From NCBI RefSeq assembly GCF_016906535.1, contig NC_057382.1:2108001-2172000 (forward strand): 64,000 bases of DNA, read 5' to 3'. Made by a program: the position numbers and the translations under genes. The stretch comes from Rhizoctonia solani (lineage: Eukaryota > Basidiomycota > Agaricomycetes > Cantharellales > Ceratobasidiaceae). This document shows positions 43,756-55,733 of the stretch, piece after piece. The notes under the pieces were generated by a model. That model saw only the letters and a list, made by a program, of their open reading frames with translations, was not told the DNA's origin and did not search any database. The first letter of the stretch is position 1; each line of letters begins with the position of its first letter.

Positions 43756-46700
43756 TCAAGATCCAACATGGATATATGGCACCCATCGTTCGAACTTTTT
43801 CTCCCCAACTTTGTTCCGTAATTCTGCAACTGCGTTATGCAAAGACCTCCCTGCTTCTCCATTCCCAACTTTTCCGGTTTTCATCAGTTGCGCATATACC
43901 CTGTCCGCTACTAGTGGCGCATCATCATCAAATACAGACCACATTGTTGCTATCACACTTGAGTACCCTGCCATCAACATTCCCGATGCCAAATGGATGG
44001 CTTCGTCAGGTAGCCTTTCATCTCCTGTCGCAGTCTGGCAAGCGGAAAGGAAAGCTAAACCCTTATTCTTGAATAACCGCCGGTTGATGGAGGCTAGGTC
44101 AAGGGTGCCATCATGCATATAGAATCCACTTTTGGTCGGATCTACAATATTCTGATGAGCGTGGCAAGCAATATGAATCCAGTCGTGTTTATCCATCGCG
44201 TCAAGCACAGCCATAGTAGTTGCCTGGCTATCGACAAGCTGTGTATAATTAGCCATGCTCTCTATATGAGTTCGAACTGATGACAGCTCTCCAGCGGTTC
44301 CCAGCAATGGATTATGGCCGGGGGTAAACTGTAGGCCGACCCCAAGAACTCGAGAACCGGGACCCAAAGAGCTGGAGGTGAGTGAGAGGAGGGAGGTAAG
44401 AGTAGGTGCATAGGAGGATATGACATAGTCAAAGGTCTTCGATTGTGGCTGATTATAGTCTCCGGCAGCGTGCAATGGGAGAAACGAGAGTGCGCCGGTA
44501 GGGCACCATGTTATATGGGGCATTTCACCGGCGTGGTTACACTGAAATGGTGTTCTTAGTGTCGCAAGACCAGAATTATCTACTTGAACGTACTGTATAT
44601 CCGAGCCAGTCTAAGATAGGTTTGACAACATCATTCCACAGGATAGCCAGTACGTTCCCGAAATTGGCTCGCTTTCCTGGCTCTTCGAGACGTCTAAATC
44701 CACGTTCTCTAATCCCTTTATCCCTAAGCGATTCTACGAGTTCGGAACGAGCATGCCGAGCTTTGTTTGCGTTGAAGTTAGGTAGAGCAATATGATGAAT
44801 AGTTTCATGTTCAGGAAGGATCATTAGAGCATCACAACGGTCATCATCGCAGTTTATCACGGCAACGGGCCCATTACGAGCGGCTCGAATAAGGTTTTTG
44901 GACTTCACAGGTCTTAGAAGATCCCCAAATCCTGGTAGCATGCGCGCTTGGGCTACTAGGTCGTTGTATTCGCTGGCCAGACGTCGATGCTCTTGTGCGA
45001 TTTGTTCCTGAGTCATCGTTCCGGTGGATAAGGCTCGAAACTCTTGCGACTCAGAGGCAGCACTATGCAGTTGGTAAGACACTTTTCGGAGACGGCTAGC
45101 TAGGTCTGGATGTGCAGAATGAAGTTCTTCGAGAGGTGAACGCAACATGAGGCTCTGATTCCAGACTACGCATCTTGCGTGCTCCAGCCATTCGAGAGCT
45201 AGTGCATGTTTAGAAGAAGCGATGGCCGCTGAGGCTGCATGCACAGCCAGTGCTGCTGCGCTTGACAGATCGCTATACCTTTGATTATTGGTGGCGCCTA
45301 GCCAGATGAATTGGGGAAGGAGGTCCATGGTGGTCTGGTATGCTTCGATAGGATCAAATGAATTGTATTCGGAAGAAAGCTTCGCCCACATGAAGGCATA
45401 TGTAAACTTTTCGCGCGGGGTTCCCCCAGGCGAATGGATGGCCAGGCGATAATATTTCAAAGCCTCTTCCAAATGAGATGCATCACCGGTGCTATGATAC
45501 CGAAGAACGTAAGAGCCTGCTAAGCCGAAAGACTGTATAGATAATTTCGGGTCGCCATCCGGGTTCAAAGCGACCGCACGGGAAGCATACTGAATCGATT
45601 TTTCGATATCATCCCGTTCGCGCAAGGACAGAAATCGAAGAACGTGAGATAGACCAAGACTAGCCAGTCGGCTTGGCAAGTCTTGCTGACCCTCAGGAGT
45701 TAAAGCTAGTGCACGAACTTGGTATGCGATTGACTTGTCAATGTCCTCTTGTTGACCTAGAAGCTGGAATTGGTCCCTGTAAAGCAACCCTATGTTGCTC
45801 AGTCGGCTGGCCAAGGACGGGTCGTCCTGAAGAGTCAATGCCAGTGCACGAGACCCGTACTCAAAAGCCTTTTTATGATCCTCCAGCTTCTTGAGGCGTT
45901 TAAATCGTGCGCTGTAAGACTGTGCTAGATTAGAAAGTTGATTCGCTAACTCCGGATGATCATCGGGGGTCAAAGCAAGCGCCCGAGATTCGTATTCTAT
46001 TGATTTTTCCAAATCTTTCATTTCACCTAGATAGTTATAACGAGACGAATGGGATATCCCTAGGCTGGTAAGGTGGGTGGTTAAATGCGGAAGACTATCG
46101 GGTGTTAGCGCGACCGCGCGAGTTCCGTACTCGATTGCTTTTTCTAGGTCATTCAGATTACCTAGACGCTGGTGCCGATGGTTGTAAGATAGCCCTAAAT
46201 TTGCAAGTCGACTTGGCAACTCTGGGTGGTCATTGAGGGTCAGTTCAAGTGCGCGAGACCCGTATTCGATGGACTTCTCAAGATCATCCACATTGCCTAG
46301 ACGCTGGAAGCGATAGTAATAAAACGCCCCGAGGTTTGTAAGCCGTCCGGGCGAACTTGGGTTCAGAGCAAGCGCGCGAGATTCATGCTCTATTGCTTTT
46401 TCGAGGTCGATTAATTCACCAAAACGTCGGTACCGGACGCTATAAGATACCCCTAAATTGGCGAGACGTCTGGACAAGGTACGGTCGCCATCTGGAGTCA
46501 ATCTCAGTGCTCGGGATCCATATTCAATGGCCTTCTCCAGGTCATTTGGTTCGCCTAGCCGCTCAAATTGCTTTCTGTGGGACAGACCCAAATGATCCAA
46601 CTGGCGTGACAAGTCCGGATGACCAGGTGGAGTCATAGAGAGAGCGCGGGAGCCATACTGTATTGCCTTTTTAAGGTCATCCATCTCACCTGTATGATCA

Positions 46701-47266
46701 TACCGATCTGTGTAGGACTCCCCAAGTTTAACCAGCTGGAGTAGTAAATATGGATACCCTTCAGGAGCAAGTGCAAGTCCTCGAGACTCATGTTCAATCG
46801 ACTTGTTGAGGTCTTTCGGGTCTCCTGTGCGGCGAAAACGCTTCTTGTAGCATTCTCCTAGATCGGCAAGTAATGCTGGTAGCTTTGGGTTTACTTCGGA
46901 AGTCAGAGAGACGGCAGCAAGTGTGTACTCGATTGATTGTGCGATATCCTCTAGGCTACCAGCAAATTGCTCGAACCGCTTGGCGTGACACCTCCCAAGA
47001 TTAACTAGCAGATCGGGGAGGCTCGGGCTGTCATCCGGGGTCAGCAAAAGCGAGGTAAACCCCCATTCGATTGCTTTATTTATGTCATCCCTTTCTCCGA
47101 TGAGATTATATCGCATATCGTGGGCAGCCGCGAGAGCTGACAGAAAGAATGGCATCCGGGGATGATCGTCATCCATTCGAGACAGTTGAGTGGATATGCG
47201 TTGGATGCCACTCGCAATATTATCCAATGAATGCTGCATAGTAAGACTGCCGAAGATGGGTAACAA
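43756..47266 (-). CDS. TPR-repeat protein with C-terminal CHAT protease-like domain
   Basis: About 1152 residues in two exons: 44594-47266 (891 codons) and 43756-44541, joined by a 52-nt intron (GTACGT...TTCAG) that keeps phase and gives GYT|CNHAGEMPHITWCPTG. Residues 1-600 hold about eleven tandem repeats of roughly 47 residues of the form DLEKAIEYGSRALxLTPDxx followed by LPxRLANLGxSY, a TPR-like solenoid. Residues 600-850 form a helical connector (LASEYNDLVAQARMLPGFGD). The C-terminal 250 residues are a CHAT domain (caspase HetF associated with TPRs): GALSFLPLHAAGDY, the catalytic His in IHIACHAHQ (about residue 1018) and Cys in FLSACQTATGDE (about 1059), then LASGMLMAGYSSVIATMWSV. Bacterial TPR-CHAT proteins are activated proteases in defence and cell death; basidiomycetes have large families of unknown role. 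It was recognised by motif and no partner is visible next to it. Confidence 0.92.
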
Positions 47267-48087
47267 AAATTATGAGTGATTTGTTTATTCGTGATATCTG
47301 TTTATTAGCCGAGCTAATAACCTTAATCTACTGGAGTTGGCATATATTAGAGTTGCGATCGGAAAGATCCACCCACTTTCAAGCACCAGTCCTCGTAAGT
47401 CAAGTTCTGGTAATTGAAATGTATTACAATTACGCGTATAGGGCTGTTTGCAAGTGACCCAAGTCCTGAAGTGAGAGGTCAGAAAACATCTTCATCTATC
47501 ATGACTATAGGCCTACCAGATTCTTGCTATGGTCTCGCGTAGGCCTTGAAGGCGTGGAGTATGAGGATGATGGTAGATCTTGGGCTCTCCTTCATACGAC
47601 CCTGGTCAACATTACCAATTAAGCCGTGGATTCAAACCACATCAGTAACATCAATTTGTTACGGTACACCTCTTGGTACACCGTCAAGTTAGTGGTCATG
47701 CATAAGCGTAGCTTTGTTGGGTAGAAATCATGTCCACGCACTGGTACCTATAAAGCAGCTCCAAATTCTCAGTCACACGTGTCCAGTACGTATGAAATCT
47801 CAAGCTAAGTCTGCATCGTAAAACACCGGTATAAAAATATCAATTATTGACATCAGACATTTAGATACACATTCAAATACACTAGAGCTAATCAATTACC
47901 CTCTTTAATTAACGCTTAATATCGCCTTTGTCTTCATTGCCGCACCATTCATCAAACCATTTGGGCCAGCGAATTAAAATCCGCCGGCCCACGCCCGATA
48001 ATGTACGCCTGCCCGAACTTTCGTTTTTGGTACACCATGCCTACGCCACTGGTCAATGGGATCGTAGAGTCAGGAAACTAGCAATAC
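47267..48087. other. Intergenic, TPR-CHAT promoter side
   Basis: Holds the promoter of the TPR-CHAT gene and the 3' end of the F-box gene. No gene or repeat was recognised. Confidence 0.5.
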
Positions 48088-50019
48088 TCACACATCGCGT
48101 AAATGCTCAATAATTGGGTTTTCGTACCCAGGTATAGTGGTATTGAAGTAACGGGAATCAATGCCCATCTCCTCACATTTCATGCATCTCATCATCGGCG
48201 AGGGCTGCATTGAGGCTTCGAAGGCATAGTCTGCCGCCTCATGTGGTGTCATAAACTCCGCGAATGGTCTAGTATCTTCAGGCCCCAGCCCATGCGTGTT
48301 GTTGTAGATAAACCCACGCCCGGGGTCAGCTTGAATCTTTTCTTGTCCCTGTCTGTACTGAGTTTGCTCTTTACCAAAGTGCATAACCTGTAGGACTTAA
48401 CTTTAAAATTAACAGGCCAATGGAAATGTAACCTACCAGGTTTTCCCAGGTATCGGTCAGAGTCCGATTGCACCTCATACACCTAAAGTTTCCGCCCAAT
48501 GCTTCCATCTCAATTGAAGTTGCACCCGACCGTCCAACTCGTGATAGTAGCTCCTTTGCAATGGCCGACGACTCGTCATCCCGCCTCAGTTTAGTCGAAT
48601 TCCATCGACTGCCATAGTTCAGCTCTTCGGGTCCTCCAATAACTCTGGCAAGTTGCACCGCTCGGGGAATAATAGCCGGATAAGTGTGACGAAGGATAAA
48701 GCCGTCGTTTGTAAACATGGTATCGGCACGAAGGAGCAGCTGAAGATTCGAAGAAAGGTCTGATATATTTGTGGTGGTGGTACCGTCGGGCATGGTATAA
48801 GTGGCTATGAATTCGGGGAGCACCAGCTGGGTAGAGTTGGAACTTGAAGTACTACCAGATGTACCGGTGCTGACTCTAGCGTTCCGGGTGTTTGGCCTTG
48901 CCATCCGCGCGTCGCTCTTTCCTTTCTCTTTCTCTTTACTCGTAGACGTCTCAGTATCATCCTCATCCTCTCGGCCAGTGTTCCAAATTGTGACAAGATC
49001 GCGCTCAATGTTATCGCGCCACTCTACGACTGCTCGATCAAATTCGTCCCTGATATTGTTGAACCTTGTCTCGACTTCTTCCAGTGGTACGTCACCATCC
49101 ACTATGTCCTTGATCATGGGCCACGTGAGGAGTTCGCTTGTCGAGGGGAATGGTTGTTCGACTTTGATGTCAGAGTTCTGGTCTGTTGGAAAAATATCAC
49201 GAGGCCTGGTAGATTGAGCGGCCGGGTTGTTGTTTGAGGAATCCTTGCGGATGAGATGCACCAATGGCGGTAGCGCGATTCTAACCTTTGACACTAGGGG
49301 TTGTAATTTATTTATACGATCATATCGCTGGCCTTTGTTATCGATGCGGTAGTTGTAGTCCTTGTTTGATTCGAGGAGTGGTAAGAATTCGGGGTACAAG
49401 TCCTCCCAGACTACGCGGGGATGGATTCAGTCTAAGCGGGGAACTCATTCCATAAAACATGACGTACTCTGGTCCGTGATTGGTTTGGGCTGTAGTAGCA
49501 ATCGATTCCACTCGTCATAGTTATTCGGAGAAGGCTTAATATGCTGCTTAGTCCATCCCGCCTTCAGTAAACGAGCCTCGATGCTATTGTGACGTTCAGT
49601 AGAGATTGGTGCAAACTGGCTGTCCACTTACTGTTCGCGGCGCTAATAACCAAGTTGACCGAGCGTTTTTCAAGGTCAAAACTCGAACGAATAGAAGATT
49701 TATTCGAAGCCCGTACCTCATTGAAGACTTCGGGTGGCATTTCCATGAGTTCCAAGTAAGTGGAGTAGACCTCCTTCGTTTCCTTTGGAGCTTTCTGAGT
49801 GGATTTCGTGGCTCGCTTTTGTTTTGGCGCGGGTTTGTCTGTGTAGAGCTCTTTGATTGTTCTGAGAAGGCGCTAGATATTCGCTTACCAGTTGGTTTCG
49901 ACTGGCTGGTCTTCTTCGTTCCTCCAGCTTGCGCAGCAGCGGCTGCTCTAGTTCTGCAAAATCAACACAAAGAAATGAGTACTACGATTGACCTATGAAC
50001 TATTTACATACCGTGGCAT
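48088..50019 (-). CDS. F-box-like protein with C-terminal zinc-binding-like motifs
   Basis: Exon 1 is only ATGCCACG (50012-50019), spliced to a basic exon to give MPRTRAAAAAQAGGTKKTSQ, a common start of F-box proteins in this fungal group. A degenerate F-box follows: YLELMEMPPEVFNE (near 49740), then less clear sequence SFDLEKRSVNLVISAANS. The body reads SIEARLLKAGWTKQHIKPSP, NRLLLQPKPITDQ, VWEDLYPEFLPLLESNKD, then a long exon (48371-49399) with an acidic/Ser-rich region and VLPEFIATYTMPDGTTTTNI. The C-terminus has two CxxC...H units: FRCMRCNRTLTDTWENLV followed by HF, and MRCMKCEEMGIDSRYF ending IIEHLRDV (stop 48088), which look like zinc-finger halves. Such proteins are probably substrate adaptors of SCF ubiquitin ligases; the target is unknown. 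The F-box exon is the weak point and may not fold. Confidence 0.75.
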
Positions 50020-50303
50020 ACTATTTCAAGGGTGGGTGGGCTATCTTGAAGAGTTCTTTGAGTTTCAGCTTCCGAAGGTGGTTCGGGGTGGAGAGAACGA
50101 CGAGACGATCAGTGGCGGTGCTAGATGTTGTAAATATGATCACGGAACCATTTTTCCGATTGCCCCGTGTCACCGTGGCGGGAGCAAAAAGAAAGTGCAG
50201 CGGCCATCTCAGAATTCTCAGACCAGTTATATGATAATACAAATCTTGTATTGACTTGAATACTTAAATACAGTTATTCCATTCATTCAACACACTTCTC
50301 CGT

Positions 50304-52332
50304 CATGCAAATGCGACCTGCTTCTTGAGCGTAAAGGTCTGAATATTCGAGTAAGTTAGCAACCCATTCATACCACCCTCAACACCAATCCCAGATTCCT
50401 TGTGTCCGCCAAAGGCCTATACAAGATTCAAAATGAATCACATAACGGAACAAGTAAAATAGACATACGGAGAACGGGGTAGCGGGTTGAAGTTCATTCA
50501 TACAAACAGCTGAACCGACACGTTAGCACAAACCAACCCTAGTCAATTCCCATACACGTACTTCCAGCCTGGATCTGCTTCGCAATTCTCTCGACGGCAT
50601 CCAAGTCCTTGCCCCAGACGGAAGCGGATAAACCGAGGTTAGTGTCATCTAGATGTAAATCAGCACACGTTTTCCTGCACGACACCAAAAGATACCGACT
50701 AGCACGCCTAATGACATCAGCCTCGTCACTCCACTTTAGAAGTGGCACAATCGGTCCAAAGGGTTCCTCCTGCACGATCTTCGAGTCCTCGGGAGGGTTA
50801 TCGACAAACGAGGCAGGGATGAATAGTCCATCGGTCGGGTTCGGGTTCACGTCTCCGCCAGTCACAAACTTGTAACCGTTTGCCTTGGCATCCTCAAAGA
50901 AAGTTAAAACCTTCTTGTATTGCAACAGGTTCTGGACGGGGCCAAGTTGAGAGTCGGGGTCAGTGCCATCCCCGGTCTTGACGGTCTTGGCGAATTTCGC
51001 AAGCTCATCCCGGAACTGGTCATAAATCTTTTCGTGCACGTATAAACGCTTGGCTGCATTATTTTAATAAGAATTTGAAAATTATAAGCAGGCTAGGAAG
51101 CCCTCACCAGCAGCGCCTAAATATTATATCCAAAAGTCAAAGTCAGCCATTATACGTTTTGGTATCAGAACACTGACATGTTTGCCCATTGTTCTACGAA
51201 TAAAGTTAGTATCATATAACAAGACTTAAACAGAGCGCACTCACAACGAGGGCAGCCCAGAATACACTGGGCACAACCTTTGCAACGTCTACGTCAGGAA
51301 GAATAATGGCTGGGTCATTACCGCCTTGGCGCAAGACCAATAAATCACATGCGAAAAACGATTCAACTCCCGTGCTCACCGAGTTCAAGAGTCAGTCGCT
51401 TCAGACCAGTACTTGCGCTCGCCATAACCTTCTTTCCCGTCTCGCTCGATCCGGTGAAACTGACCTTGTCAATACCTGGGTGGGAGGTAATCCAAGGCCC
51501 GAGGCTGTCGTCACCGCTCAATACGTTGACAACGCCTGGCGGAAGAACAGCTTGGATGTCCTGGACGAATTTGAGAGTAGTGAGAGGAGTGAAAGGCGAG
51601 GGCTTGAGGACCATGGTATTGCCGGCCAGGAGAGCGGGGGCCAATTTCCAGATGCAGAGCATCAAGGGGAAGTTCCTAAGGGAGTTTTAAGTAATCTCCA
51701 GGAAAATTTCCATATAAGAAACGAACCAGGGAATAATACCTGCACACTAAAAAGATACGATCAAGTCAATGCAATGATAAAATTGAGGTTTTAATAGGGC
51801 TCACCACACCAATTGGCACACGGCGCTCAGTGATCCTCGTCTGTTCGTTGTCTACAATCACCTTATCGGGCAAGCGCAGCTTCGCGGTCTCACGCAGCCA
51901 CATAATGCAACCGCCGAGTTCCCTCTCGGCGTTGGCCAACTATCCAATTTCTCTGATAAGTCGACCGGTCTCTAGAATTGTCAATAGATTCGGCTTACAG
52001 TCTTGCCTTGTTCCGAGACAAGAATAGGTTTATATTTGGGAATGTTGTTTTCAATCACCTTGGCGATATCTTCAAGAGCATGCGCACGTTCATCCTGTGA
52101 CTTGGCAGACCAAGCTGGGAGAGCAGCACGGGCAGCAGCAACAGCTTCATCGAGCTGGAAAAAAAAAAAGAGTAAATGGAGGAGTTGAAGCACGCATGAG
52201 ACATAAACTCACCTGCTCTTTGGTTGCAACTGGGGCCTCGGCGATCTTCTTTTGTGTAGCAGGATTTTGGACGTCGAGGGTGGTTTGCGAAGGCACAGGT
52301 TTGCCGTTGATAATATTTGTGTATTCGGACAT
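50304..52332 (-). CDS. Aldehyde dehydrogenase 4 (NAD(P)+-dependent)
   Basis: Start MSEYTNIINGKPVPSQTTLD at 52332. Then NPATQKKIAEAPVATKEQ, VAAARAALPAWSAKSQDERA, ILVSEQGKT, WKLAPALLAGNTMVLKPSPF, GIDKVSFTGSSETGKKVMAS, LKRLTLELG, LPDVDVAKVVPSVFWAALV, NNGQT with the split Cys codon, the 9-nt exon 51108-51116, KRLYVHEKIYDQFRDELAKF, GPVQNLLQYKKVLTFFEDAK, EEPFGPIVPLLKWSDEADVI and the C-terminus NIQTFTLKKQVAFA, stop at 50304-50306. The frame is intact. It lies convergent-free next to the F-box gene, on the same strand, 285 bases apart. It is closer to dehydrogenases 2 and 3 than to 1 by eye. Confidence 0.93.
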
Positions 52333-52451
52333 GTTATGTGTAGTAGAGATATGGGGTATGGCGAATCTGAGGAATGAACGCAGCTCAGACTCAGCTACTT
52401 ATATTGGACTCCACTAGGATATTGCGTGATGCCACGCGGCGCTCGATCTCT

Positions 52452-52495
52452 GACGAGATCCAGCCTTATCGACGAGATCCAGCCTTATCGACGAG
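52452..52495. repeat. 19-base tandem repeat, 2.3 copies
   Basis: GACGAGATCCAGCCTTATC is repeated exactly at 52452-52470 and 52471-52489, then starts again for six bases. It lies about 120 bases upstream of dehydrogenase 4. Confidence 0.85.
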
Positions 52496-55071
52496 GAGAT
52501 TATAAGGCAGCGCTTGGGGTCTCCGGGCATCACCTCGGCCATCCTTGGTACGAACAGTGGCCACATAACCAGCATCATGGGAGTTTTGGAGGGCTACGCA
52601 GCCCGCTCAGGCTGGGCAGATTTATATCCTTGACCCGAATTACTTCTTTTGGTGTCGACGCACATCTATTGGCCGAAGGTTAGGCGCGGGTGTCATAATA
52701 GGAGATCACATCCACGCCTGACCTCCTGAGTTGTCCTGCCCCATCAGCCCACTCAGCCACTTCCTCTTGGTCGCATGCTGGCTAGTTGAAATGAGGATTC
52801 ATATTATGCAGTATACGTAAGTTTGACCCGGGCTTATTCGTCACAAGAACGCCCCATACGTGGACGAAGTAGCGAGAATGTGTGGTTGAACTAGACATCC
52901 CAGAAATCAGTGACGGGAGATACGATTTGAAATATGCTGAGTCATTGAGGTCCCTGGCTGGTCGAAACGAAACCAAGGGTGAACGCGGTCTCTTTACTTG
53001 GGTTTCTGGTGAATGAGTTATTAAATTTAAGCAGAGCTGATTTTTTAAATATCTTTCAGTACCTCCTGGGGGAGGGGGGGTTGCACTCACTCTTCGTTCA
53101 TATACGAGGGATCTGACGAGGGATCTGATTACTTGATGTTCCAACTGGGAAATTATAATTAGCAGCGACGGACTCGACAGGACTGCGAAGTTAACGAATC
53201 GGATTAAGTGTACTAGAGGGTGCTCTCCCTATAAGAGCATAGAAATTTCTGTGATCTTGGGGCTATAGCGTTGTCTCGACCCAACGCGATGGATCAAGTC
53301 TCAGTCCCAGGTTTCACTTGGAAGAGTCGAGTACGTGGAACTTTGCGATACAGTAGTTTATTGATACCAGGTTGTGACTCAATCCTCTGATTAGATAATT
53401 TACTTTTTTCTTGCTATCCTGCTATGAAATGTAAATTCATGGCAGATTCCCTCATCGGTCATGGGCTAGCGGTACCAGACTCAAAGAAACTGCTGTTGTC
53501 CATCTAACCCCAAGAGACTCAGAGCTAATGGTGTAGCATCCAACATGATGGATGAAGGAATCTAACGGTTTTAGGCATCAGAACCCCTAGGATGAGATTT
53601 TCGCACTCTGGTTATTGACCTGGTAGCTAACAAGGCTCGTTCATAGTTACCCAAACTTGGGAAATTTTCCGAGTAATGAGAAGTTCCTTAGATTAGGGAT
53701 GATGTAAGCCACAGTCTGAGTACATCAAAACAGAATATTAAAGCGGGGTCGAGTTTCTGGCGTCGAAAAACAGAAACAGCGGACCCCAAGTACAAGTGAG
53801 AAGGAAGATAACCAAGACCCAGAAAACGAGATGAAGAAGAGTGATCAATATAGGAGTAAGCTCCCGTCAAGATCAGTGTGTGATAATGGATCCTCTGCAG
53901 TCACCAATAGGGTACCCAATCAACATCGGTCTTCCATCTCCTAATCGAGTGTCCCATTCTGAAAAGTATAGTCATATAGTGCGTGCAAATAACGCGCTCA
54001 CATAGATTACGGGGAGTACCACAGCTGGAGTGAAGCTTTTCACTTGAGCATTTTATCGTATAACCTTAGACGTCCAACGACTCCAATGTCAGGGTAGTCA
54101 TTGTGGGAGCACCAGCCAAAGAGACAGTAAATACCAACGTGCGAAAAGTGCGCTTCCAAGCACGCCAACACTAAGGGCAATATTTTAGCGGCACGACGGA
54201 TGGCCAGGTCTGTGGAGCGAGACGCATGGGCCGGAGCATTCTAGCCACTCGCTACCGAGGCGCTGGTGGTCGTAGAAGGACCCCAAATTACATCATTTAT
54301 CATAATCTAGGCACCGAGTGTCCTATAATTGGCCAAAGATGGCGATGACATTCCACGATCTGTACATTTCATACTACCGCCTTTCTCACAGAGATCAAGT
54401 GGGTCGATATGTTGTACATACGGAGATAGAAGAATTCATTGACTTCTCTGGGTCCATGACAGGTTCGATATTTGTCCTCGCTTAGGGAGCATCAATATAT
54501 ATGTGGGTGTTTATGACACATAGGGCAAGTGTCAAATGACGCAAGTACTTTCTGGAAGGGGTACGATTCATTTTATGGGACCGAAAGACACAGTGATCAA
54601 GCGGGCCTGGCCGTCCACGTCCGAATGAGAGACGGGCCGTTGATCCGATTGGTATGGAGCACAGGATCTGCGACCACAATACCGTCCAAGCCCGTTCCAT
54701 TTTTGCTTTCAGGACTTTGTGTCAGTTCTATACAGCCCGTTATATGACCAGAAGACCGTGCTCCGCATGAGACAGAGAATCGATAATCTTAAGGTTACAG
54801 TTTAACATATTCTTAATATAACCTATCAAAGACCAGCAGCCCCAGAAAACTATTGGACCTTCGATTAATACAGATACATATGTATACACTGATACAGAAT
54901 TGTTATACCATGCTGCGCCCGCAAATTGCAACTTCATCACGGAGCTGACCAAAAGGTGCATGCAGCCCCATGGACGACCCCATTTCTTCAGTTGACGTGA
55001 TTCACACCATACATCAGCTCACATAGGGCAGATTTACTGGATATGCATTTCAAAGCAACTCTGTGCATAGC

Positions 55072-55079
55072 TATATAAA
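55072..55079 (+). promoter_or_regulatory. TATA box of lectin 1
   Basis: TATATAAA 72 bases upstream of the ATG. Lectin 2 has TATATAAA at nearly the same distance (59232, 71 bases). Confidence 0.65.
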
Positions 55080-55143
55080 TACCAGCGGTCAGATTGCTCA
55101 ACTCTACAGCTCCTACTTATCTTTCTACTTACTCAAGCCCAAT

Positions 55144-55733
55144 ATGCCCATCCAAGTCGGATTGTATCGAATCAAGAACCATGCATCATGGACCGTCCTT
55201 GACGAGAGCACCGACGGCAGTCGAGTGGTTCATGGTTGGGAGCAAACTGACCAACCGAACCAGCAGGTATGTACCACACGGTTTATCCCGTCTAGCATTC
55301 ATGGACCAACAACTTCTCCCGGTAGTGGAACGTCCAAACTGCCGAAGGCGGTGCCTATACTATCCAGAATATCAAGTCAAAATCATACCTACACGCCAAC
55401 GGACCTTACGATGGCAGTAACCTCGTCGGATATGACACCATCTCTACCTGGTATCTCGACCAAAAACCATCAGGCGAGGTCTAGTAAGTATACAAACATC
55501 ATTTCCGTCCAGCATCCTAAGAGCCTTTATATAGTATCATCTTCCCCGGCAGCAACCGCGTTGTTGATCTTGATAACGGAAACAAGGCCAATGAAACGAC
55601 GGTGCGTAAACCTTTCGCTAACCCTGTTTATTATGTTCGTATTCAAAAGCTAATAATTACTTTATAATAGATTCATCTGTGGGAAAGGAACGACACTGCC
55701 CTGCAACAACAGTGGTACTTCGAAAAGATCTAG
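55144..55733 (+). CDS. Small R-type (ricin-B-like, beta-trefoil) lectin 1
   Basis: Four exons (55144-55266, 55326-55483, 55535-55601, 55671-55733) add up to 411 bases, 136 residues, with all splice sites GT-AG and phase kept. The protein starts MPIQVGLYRIKNHASWTVLD; the trefoil repeats end in NQQWNVQ, STWYLDQ and QQQWYFEKI, the QxW-type motifs of ricin-B folds, with VVDLDNGNK as another hallmark strand. Length and layout match small basidiomycete lectins such as the Clitocybe nebularis type, which have no signal peptide and sit in the cytosol; several of these act against nematodes and insects. The sugar specificity cannot be read from the sequence. A paralogue with the same exon pattern lies 4 kb downstream. 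Confidence 0.88.

Larger units (their letters stand above)
52333..55143. other. 2.8-kb gene-poor segment
   Basis: Holds the dehydrogenase 4 promoter (AATATAA near 52400, minus strand) and the lectin 1 promoter. Between them I see only the 19-base tandem repeat at 52452. Short open frames at 52426-52683 (+), 52782-53144 (-) and 54482-54747 (both strands) show no motif. Confidence 0.5.

Noticed and set aside
45673..46638. Plus-strand open frames inside the TPR-CHAT gene
   Set aside because: They mirror the repeated minus-strand coding sequence and carry no domain; antisense shadows.
48801..49217. 138-codon plus-strand open frame inside the F-box gene
   Set aside because: Antisense to the long Ser/Asp-rich exon; Ser-rich low complexity only.
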